DNA of 19,398 nucleotides. It comes from an uncultured Bacteroidales bacterium. GTDB taxonomy: Bacteria; Bacteroidota; Bacteroidia; Bacteroidales; UBA932. Under the pieces are notes generated by a model, which did no database searches, had not been told where the DNA came from, and saw nothing but the letters and a program-made list of their open reading frames with translations. The first letter of the stretch is position 1. Every line of letters starts with the position of its first letter. The DNA is taken from positions 1 to 19,398 of the forward strand of contig CALBPX010000021.1 of the NCBI GenBank assembly GCA_937899055.1, given 5' to 3'. This document shows, in pieces, positions 14,556 to 19,398 of the stretch. The position numbers were made by a program, and so were the translations under genes.

Positions 14556-16474
14556 TTACCATAAACTCTCTGACACTGTCATGGGGTGCCTTCACCCTTT
14601 TGGACAACATAAACATCCATATCGGCGACAATGAAAAGATAGGTCTTGTAGGAAAGAACGGGGCCGGAAAGTCAACCCTTTTGAAGCTGATACTCGGCGA
14701 TGTGTCTCCTACTTCCGGTACAATTACCAAGACCAAGGATGAAAGAATAGGCTACCTTCCGCAACAGATGGAAAGCAGTATGGACCGCTCTGTAATGGAC
14801 GAAGCCCTGAGAGCTTTTGACACTTTGTTTGCCCTGCATGAAAGAATTGACTCTATAACCGAGCAACTTTCTCAGAGGTCCGATTATCAGTCAAATTCTT
14901 ACGCAAACCTGATAGTTGAACTTAACAACCTTCAGGACCGGGTTGCAATAATGGAAAGCGAACCTCCGGCAAGCCAGGCCGAAAAGGTGCTTACGGGCTT
15001 GGGCTTCAGGGCTGAGGATTTTGCCCGTCCTGCCGCCGAACTGAGCCAGGGCTGGAGGATGAGGATTGAACTTGCAAAGATATTGCTTGCCAAGCCGGAT
15101 TGCCTGCTTCTGGACGAGCCTACAAATCATCTGGATATAGAATCCATCCAGTGGTTTGAGAACTATCTGAAATCTTTCAGAGGTTCGGTGCTTCTTATTT
15201 CTCACGACCGCAAGTTTCTGGACAGTACAACCAGCCGTACTGTAGAAATCATGCTTTCAAAAGTGCATGATTACAAGGTTCCTTATTCCAAATACAAGAT
15301 TCTCAGGAAGGAGAGGATGGAACAGCAGAGGGCCGCTTACGAAAACCAGCAGCGGATGATAGAAAAGACGGAGGAGTTCATAGAGCGGTTCCGTTACAAG
15401 GCTACGAAAAGCAATCAGGTACAGAGCCGCATAAAGGCCCTGGACAAGTTGGAACGCATTGAGGTGGACCTGGAAGACCGTGCAGCCCTTACGGTAAAAT
15501 TTCCTCCGGCTCCAAGGAGTGGGCAGGTGGTGTTCAAGTCTGAGAATCTGGCCATCGGCTATCCGGGCAGGACCGTGGCCTCAGGCATAAACATTACCGT
15601 TGAAAGGGGAGAGAAGGTGGCCTTTGTAGGAAGAAACGGCGAAGGCAAGACCACTATGATGAGAGTTGTGATAAAGGAGCTTGAAAGCCTTGGCGGAAAG
15701 GCCGAGTTCGGCTACAATGTTGCGCTTGGATACTATGCTCAGAATCAGGAAGATATTCTGGATAAAAACGAAACTGTATATTCCACTTTGGAAAATGCTG
15801 CTCCCGGAGAATACCGCCAGAGGCTGAGAGACATACTGGGGGCATTCCTGTTCAAGGGCGAGGATGTGGACAAAAAGGTTGCCGTTCTCAGCGGAGGGGA
15901 GCGAGCAAGGCTGGCTATGGCAAAGCTCATACTCAGGCCTTACAACCTTCTGGCATTGGACGAACCCACCAACCACATGGATATCCAGAGCAAAGACATT
16001 CTCAAGCAGGCTCTTCAGAAATACGACGGAACCTTAATCATAGTTTCTCACGACAGAGACTTTCTAAGCGGCCTTGCAGACAAGGTTTATGAGTTCAGAG
16101 ACGGTAGGGTAAGGGAGCATCTGGGAGGAATGGAAACATATCTGGAACACCTTGAAAAAGACCTTATTCCTGCTTTTACTTCAAAGCCCGAAAAGATGCA
16201 GGAAGTTCCGGAAAACCAGAGCACCAGACCTGAGGTGCAGATAAAGGAATCGCAGCAGATACGCTCGGCCAGCAAAGAGGAAAGACGGCGGAGGAAGGAA
16301 GTTGAAAAACTTGAGAACGAAATTGCCGCCCTAGACAACCAGATTGCCGAAGTGGAGCACAGGCTTACCTGCACGCAGGATATTGCCGAGATAGAAAAAC
16401 TGTCTGAGGAATATGCCGCCCTGAAGGCCAGCCGCGACCTCAAACTGGACCGTTGGATGCAGTTATCAGACTGA
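14552..16474 (+). CDS. ABC-F family ATPase (ribosome-associated type)
   Basis: A soluble twin-ATPase protein of 640 residues without membrane domains. First domain: Walker A GKNGAGKST (34-42), signature LSQGWRMR (164-171), Walker B LLLDEPTNHLD (185-195), switch His218 in ISHDR. The inter-domain linker (about 240-315), rich in Lys, Arg and Gln, corresponds to the arm that contacts P-site tRNA in EttA-like proteins. Second domain: Walker A GRNGEGKTT (360-368), signature LSGGERARLAMAKL (447-460), Walker B ALDEPTNHMD (468-477). A C-terminal charged coiled coil covers about 564-635, as in Uup-like members. The family acts on ribosomes in translation control or antibiotic protection; which applies is not evident, and the housekeeping context favours a core role. 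It overlaps tatC by 4 nt and the convergent RNA methyltransferase by 9 nt. Confidence 0.94.
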   Translation: MITINSLTLSWGAFTLLDNINIHIGDNEKIGLVGKNGAGKSTLLKLILGDVSPTSGTITKTKDERIGYLPQQMESSMDRSVMDEALRAFDTLFALHERIDSITEQLSQRSDYQSNSYANLIVELNNLQDRVAIMESEPPASQAEKVLTGLGFRAEDFARPAAELSQGWRMRIELAKILLAKPDCLLLDEPTNHLDIESIQWFENYLKSFRGSVLLISHDRKFLDSTTSRTVEIMLSKVHDYKVPYSKYKILRKERMEQQRAAYENQQRMIEKTEEFIERFRYKATKSNQVQSRIKALDKLERIEVDLEDRAALTVKFPPAPRSGQVVFKSENLAIGYPGRTVASGINITVERGEKVAFVGRNGEGKTTMMRVVIKELESLGGKAEFGYNVALGYYAQNQEDILDKNETVYSTLENAAPGEYRQRLRDILGAFLFKGEDVDKKVAVLSGGERARLAMAKLILRPYNLLALDEPTNHMDIQSKDILKQALQKYDGTLIIVSHDRDFLSGLADKVYEFRDGRVREHLGGMETYLEHLEKDLIPAFTSKPEKMQEVPENQSTRPEVQIKESQQIRSASKEERRRRKEVEKLENEIAALDNQIAEVEHRLTCTQDIAEIEKLSEEYAALKASRDLKLDRWMQLSD

Positions 16475-17242
16475 GCCGGTTGCCCTTACGAGACTGAGTA
16501 TGGCCGCACAAGCAGTGGCCACATTGAGGGATTCGCTGCCCTGGAACCTTTGGCTGTCTTTTGGGGCTCCGTCTGTTCTGAACGAAGGTATGAGTATGTG
16601 GTTTTTTCTGCCGATCAGCTTTGAAACCGGATCTGAAATACCTTCCGACTCATTACCCAGGACTATGACTGAACCCCGGCCCATTTCCTTAAGGGCCTGC
16701 TTGTCTGAAGTAACCGGAGTTCCGTCCAGAAATGTTCCCCACACGGGAACGTCCAAGCTGCCTGCCTTGCTGAACAAATCGCTGAGATTGCAGTAAACCA
16801 CACTCAGTCTGAACAATGCGCCCATGGTGGCCTGAACTGTCTTGGGGTTGTAGAGTTCTACCGTGTCATGGCTGCAGAATACAGCCGACACTCCAAACCA
16901 TTCGGCAATGCGTATTATGGTTCCCAGGTTTCCGGGGTCGCGCAGGCCGTCCAGAGCCAGGTAAAGCCTCCCTTTTTGCAGAGGGATATCGCTGAGACTC
17001 AGATTTTTCTGCCTCACCAAAGCCAGAATGGGAGAGGGCGATGACATAGAGGAAATGCGCTGCATTGTGTGCTCTCCGATATCTTCCTTACGATAGACCG
17101 ATTCCACTTCAAATGAAGAATGAAGGGCCTCCTCAACCAGTTTTGTTCCCTCTACCGCAAACAGGCCGGTCTCTTGCCGGAACTTCTTCTGCCTCAAAGA
17201 CCTGATCAGCTTTATTTTACTGTTAGATAGATTGTTATCCAT
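16466..17242 (-). CDS. TrmH/SpoU-family RNA 2'-O-methyltransferase
   Basis: A SPOUT-class methyltransferase of 258 residues from the ATG at 17242 (MDNNLSNSKIKLIRSLRQKK). An N-terminal substrate-binding domain (FAVEGTKLVEEAL, 28-40) precedes the catalytic domain. Motif 1: LDGLRDPGNLGTIIRIAEWFG (97-117). Motif 2: VLGNESEGIS (194-203). Motif 3: SLNVATACAAI (238-248). Between motifs 2 and 3 the loop after LIPSF is long (about 222-235, TDGAPKDSQRF). The frame continues 31 codons upstream, but those codons overlap the decarboxylase gene, and the ATG at 17242 matches where RlmB/TsnR-like proteins begin. It is 13 nt after the decarboxylase stop, and its 3' end overlaps the ABC-F gene tail-to-tail by 9 nt. 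Target RNA (23S or tRNA) is unknown. Confidence 0.92.
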   Translation of the reverse strand: MDNNLSNSKIKLIRSLRQKKFRQETGLFAVEGTKLVEEALHSSFEVESVYRKEDIGEHTMQRISSMSSPSPILALVRQKNLSLSDIPLQKGRLYLALDGLRDPGNLGTIIRIAEWFGVSAVFCSHDTVELYNPKTVQATMGALFRLSVVYCNLSDLFSKAGSLDVPVWGTFLDGTPVTSDKQALKEMGRGSVIVLGNESEGISDPVSKLIGRKNHILIPSFRTDGAPKDSQRFQGSESLNVATACAAILSLVRATGSV

Positions 17243-17255
17243 AATCAAAGTAAAA

Positions 17256-18656
17256 TCAGTAGCCCAGAATCTTGAGCATGCTTTTGTACGACTGCTCCTT
17301 GCTGAAAAGCTTGGTGGTATAGTCTCCGGAAGCATCCTTGTCTATGATGACATGCTTGGGAGCTGGAATGAGGCAGTGCTGGATTCCGCCGTAGCCGGCT
17401 ATGGATTCCTGATATGCGCCCGTATGGAAGAAGCCTATGTACAGCGGCTCCTTTTCGTGTTTGCCCTCCGTAATTGGAAGGAATATGGCATTGGAATGAG
17501 CCTCTGCGTTGTAGTAATCTTCTGAATCACAGGTGAGTCCGCCGAGGAATACTCTCTGGTACTGGTTTTCCCATTTGTTGATGGGCAGCATGATGAACCT
17601 CTTTTTGATACCCCAGATGTCCGGCAGGGTGGTCATGAACGAACTGTCTATCATATACCAACGCTCACGGTCGTTCTGCTGCTTGATGTCCAGAACCTGG
17701 AATATAGTAGCTCCGCTTTCACCTACGGTAAAACTGCCGAATTCCGTAAAGATTTCAGGTTCTTCAACCCCGCGCATATTGCATATCGTCTTTATCTGCG
17801 ATATAACCTCCTCTGTCATGTATTCATAATCATAATCTTCTACCAAAGAGGATTTTATAGGAAATCCACCGCCTATGTTTAACGAATCCAGATCAGGGCA
17901 GACTGCTTTGAGGTCGCAATAGACATTGACGCACTTGGAAAGTTCGTTCCAGTAATAGGCATTGTCCTTGATTCCGGTGTTGATGAAAAAGTGGAGCATC
18001 TTCAGCGAAAACTTTTTGCTCTTGGCTATTTTCTGCTTGTAGAAGGGAACTATGTCTGAGTAGCGGATTCCGAGCCTGGAAGTGTAGAATTCAAATTTAG
18101 GCTCTTCTTCTGAGGCTATTCTTATGCCCAGGTTGCATGGATGTTCTATAACCCGGTCAAAGTCATCAAATTCGCCCATGTTGTCCAGAATGGGGATAAT
18201 GTTCTTCCACCCGTCGTTTACCTTGGCTGCAATGTTTTCTATATAGAGGTCTTTCTTGTATCCGTTGCAGATTATCATTATGTTTTTGTCTATGAGTTCT
18301 TCCTCGTAGAGCGAATCTACAAGGTTGAAGTCAAAGGCGGAAGAGGTTTCCAGATTGATGTCGTTCTTGAGCGCTTCCTGAAGGACAAATGCAAAATGAG
18401 AGCTCTTGGTGCAGTAGCAATAGTGGTAGGAGCCTTTGTAATCTACCTTGGCCATTGCAACGTTGAACATCCTTTTGGCCCTCTGTATCTGGCTGGATAT
18501 CTTTGGAAGATAGGTTATTTTAAGCGGCGTGCCATACTGGTCTATCACATCCATCATAGGAATGTCGTGGAAGAAAAGGTTTCCGTCCTTTACCTTAAAT
18601 TCTGCCTGCGGCCAGTCAAAAGTCTGCTCAACCAAATTGATGTACTTGTTCTTCAT
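17256..18656 (-). CDS. speA: Arginine decarboxylase, short Bacteroidetes type (PLP fold III)
   Basis: A PLP-dependent decarboxylase of 466 residues, predicted to convert arginine to agmatine for polyamine synthesis. PLP lysine candidate Lys84 in YCYCTKSSHF; phosphate-binding NIGGGFP (260-266); C-terminal active-site motif TCDSEDYY (375-382); near the C-terminus GYGGIQHCLIPAPKH. Where related enzymes have EPGR, this one reads TEFGSFTVGESG (304-315). I recall the same wording in flavobacterial arginine decarboxylases, so it is a clade feature rather than damage. The start is placed at ATG 18656 (MKNKYINLVEQTF). A longer reading to a TTG at 18740 would place the start next to the -7 promoter box at 18728-18735, and the ATG lies about 65 nt after the predicted transcription start. 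It is followed by the RNA methyltransferase after 13 nt. Arginine specificity is by similarity only. Confidence 0.88.
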   Translation of the reverse strand: MKNKYINLVEQTFDWPQAEFKVKDGNLFFHDIPMMDVIDQYGTPLKITYLPKISSQIQRAKRMFNVAMAKVDYKGSYHYCYCTKSSHFAFVLQEALKNDINLETSSAFDFNLVDSLYEEELIDKNIMIICNGYKKDLYIENIAAKVNDGWKNIIPILDNMGEFDDFDRVIEHPCNLGIRIASEEEPKFEFYTSRLGIRYSDIVPFYKQKIAKSKKFSLKMLHFFINTGIKDNAYYWNELSKCVNVYCDLKAVCPDLDSLNIGGGFPIKSSLVEDYDYEYMTEEVISQIKTICNMRGVEEPEIFTEFGSFTVGESGATIFQVLDIKQQNDRERWYMIDSSFMTTLPDIWGIKKRFIMLPINKWENQYQRVFLGGLTCDSEDYYNAEAHSNAIFLPITEGKHEKEPLYIGFFHTGAYQESIAGYGGIQHCLIPAPKHVIIDKDASGDYTTKLFSKEQSYKSMLKILGY

Positions 18657-18727
18657 ATCAGCAAATCCAATTAAGTTACATTGTAAAAATTTATGCAATC
18701 CGGCTAAGTTGGATTCCGAATGCAGTG

Positions 18728-18735
18728 CAAATATA
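18728..18735 (-). promoter_or_regulatory. -7 promoter box of the speA-methyltransferase operon
   Basis: On the minus strand this reads TATATTTG followed by C, an exact TAnnTTTG match. Transcription would start near 18721, leaving a leader of about 65 nt to the ATG at 18656. No clean -33 TTG is seen at the expected spacing. Confidence 0.6.
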
Positions 18736-18750
18736 TCCAATATTGATATA
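18732..18750. promoter_or_regulatory. AT-rich dyad overlapping the speA promoter
   Basis: TATATC (18732-18737) and GATATA (18745-18750) are exact inverted arms around a 7-nt centre that is itself nearly symmetric (contains AATATT). The left arm overlaps the -7 box, so a repressor binding here could block speA. AT-rich dyads arise easily by chance. Confidence 0.25.
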
Positions 18751-18778
18751 ATTGTCCATATATCGCGATGATTTTTAG

Positions 18779-18786
18779 TATCTTTA
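18779..18786 (+). promoter_or_regulatory. Possible -7 box for tamL
   Basis: TATCTTTA differs from TAnnTTTG only in its last base and lies 23 nt before the tamL ATG. It is the best candidate in the 152-nt divergent gap between speA and tamL. An ATCGCGAT palindrome (18762-18769) lies just upstream. Weak evidence. Confidence 0.35.
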
Positions 18787-18808
18787 CACAGAATTACGGT
18801 GGAGGTTT

Positions 18809-19398
18809 ATGAAATTACTGTCTTTTACCACATTGTTTCTGGCTGCGCTTTCGGTCTGCTCTTGCAGTATGACAAGGGTCATACCAGAAGGCCAGAGTAT
18901 GCTGGTTTCCAACGAAATAGTATATACTTCGGATAAGCCTGAAGAGCTTTCGGATCTCTCAAATTACATAAAGCAGACTCCCAAGAGCGGTATTCTGGGC
19001 TTTCAGTTTCCGGTTGCCCTCTACAATACCGGAAACGGTAGCGGCAAAGGCTGGGACAAGATTGCCGAAAAGATGGGAACACCTCCGCTGATATTCGATC
19101 AGTCTCTTGTAAACAGTTCGGTCAGCAATATGCTCAACCACATGAAATACAAGGGATTTTACAACTCAGCCATAACTACGGAAGTTAAAACCTCGGACAA
19201 GAAGACAAAAGTAAAGTACCTTGTCACCCCCGGAAAGCGATATGTAATTGACACGGTTTCTTACAATATACCCGATGTCAGCATGTATGACATCATGAGC
19301 AACAACCAGAATGAGAGTCTTGTAAAGCCGGGTGCGGTTCTCTCCGAAGATTTGCTCGAAAAGGAATCCGAGCGCCTTGCGGACATATACAGAAACTC
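18809..19398 (+). CDS. tamL: TamL-like outer-membrane BamA/TamA-family lipoprotein (5' part, cut by the window)
   Basis: The ATG at 18809 is preceded by GGTGGAGG (18798-18805), a good ribosome site, and opens a frame that stays open to the window end (196 codons). The first 19 residues form a lipoprotein signal: Lys2, a hydrophobic core LLSFTTLFLAALS, and a VCSC lipobox with Cys19 as the lipidated residue. After it come TRVIPEGQSMLVSNEIVY, then YIKQTPKSGILGFQFPVALYN and GTPPLIFDQSLVNSSVSNML. These match my recollection of the POTRA-bearing N-terminus of Bacteroidetes TamL/BamA-like lipoproteins, whose beta-barrel would lie beyond the window. The predicted role is insertion or assembly of outer-membrane proteins together with a TamB-like partner. 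The barrel cannot be checked here. Confidence 0.82.
   Translation, partial: MKLLSFTTLFLAALSVCSCSMTRVIPEGQSMLVSNEIVYTSDKPEELSDLSNYIKQTPKSGILGFQFPVALYNTGNGSGKGWDKIAEKMGTPPLIFDQSLVNSSVSNMLNHMKYKGFYNSAITTEVKTSDKKTKVKYLVTPGKRYVIDTVSYNIPDVSMYDIMSNNQNESLVKPGAVLSEDLLEKESERLADIYRN

Noticed and set aside
18657..18740. 28-residue N-terminal extension of the arginine decarboxylase
   Set aside because: It would need a TTG start next to the -7 promoter box; the ATG at 18656 matches the family N-terminus.
1..19398. CRISPR arrays, tRNA or rRNA genes, transposase genes, phage genes, toxin-antitoxin or defence cassettes
   Set aside because: No regularly spaced repeats, cloverleaf-like segments or mobile-element proteins were seen on reading both strands; nearly all DNA is accounted for by housekeeping genes.

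Overview
The window looks like chromosomal core DNA from a member of the Bacteroidota, most likely Bacteroidales. The reasons are several. There are -7 promoter boxes of the form TAnnTTTG, the primary sigma-factor motif of this phylum. The Tat pair is a single TatA plus TatC. The arginine decarboxylase belongs to the short (~465-residue) Bacteroidetes type. There is a DUF3467 protein and a lipoprotein version of TamA (TamL) at the right edge. No species can be assigned from sequence reading alone. No CRISPR array, tRNA, rRNA or insertion sequence was found. Apart from the left edge, codon use looks uniform.

Layout. (1) 1-335: AT-rich sequence (hand count about 38-39% GC against about 47% just to the right). 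It carries the start of an unrecognised leftward ORF and probably marks a recombination junction. (2) 336-2432: a 59-codon ORF of native composition whose stop codon directly abuts recQ. (3) 7626 down to 2419, leftward: one tight operon of DUF3467, etfB, etfA, a 593-residue acyl-CoA dehydrogenase, kdsC and maf. Genes are 2-19 nt apart or overlap by one base, and the operon ends in a 14-nt tail-to-tail overlap with recQ. (4) 7793-13414, rightward: valS, a P2B-type calcium ATPase overlapping it by 26 nt, and a hotdog thioesterase. This unit runs from a divergent promoter region that also serves the ETF operon. (5) 13497-16474, rightward: tatA, tatC and an ABC-F ATPase with their own promoter. 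(6) 18656 down to 16466, leftward: arginine decarboxylase and a SpoU/TrmH-type RNA methyltransferase, which overlaps the ABC-F gene tail-to-tail by 9 nt. (7) 18809 to the end: 5' part of tamL, divergent from the decarboxylase.

How the genes fit together. EtfB, EtfA and the acyl-CoA dehydrogenase form a complete electron-transfer module. EtfB has features of the bifurcating (anaerobe-type) class. kdsC (Kdo for LPS), TamL (outer membrane) and TatAC (folded-protein export) are envelope functions. valS, the ABC-F protein and the RNA methyltransferase relate to translation. RecQ and Maf relate to DNA and nucleotide upkeep.

I found no convincing new multi-gene system. The observations most worth checking are the left-edge junction with its small recQ-coupled ORF, a promoter block repeated three times with identical spacing, a perfect hairpin in the valS leader, a RecQ whose zinc module sits about 200 residues further downstream than in E. 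coli RecQ, and the bifurcating-type ETF inside an envelope/housekeeping operon.
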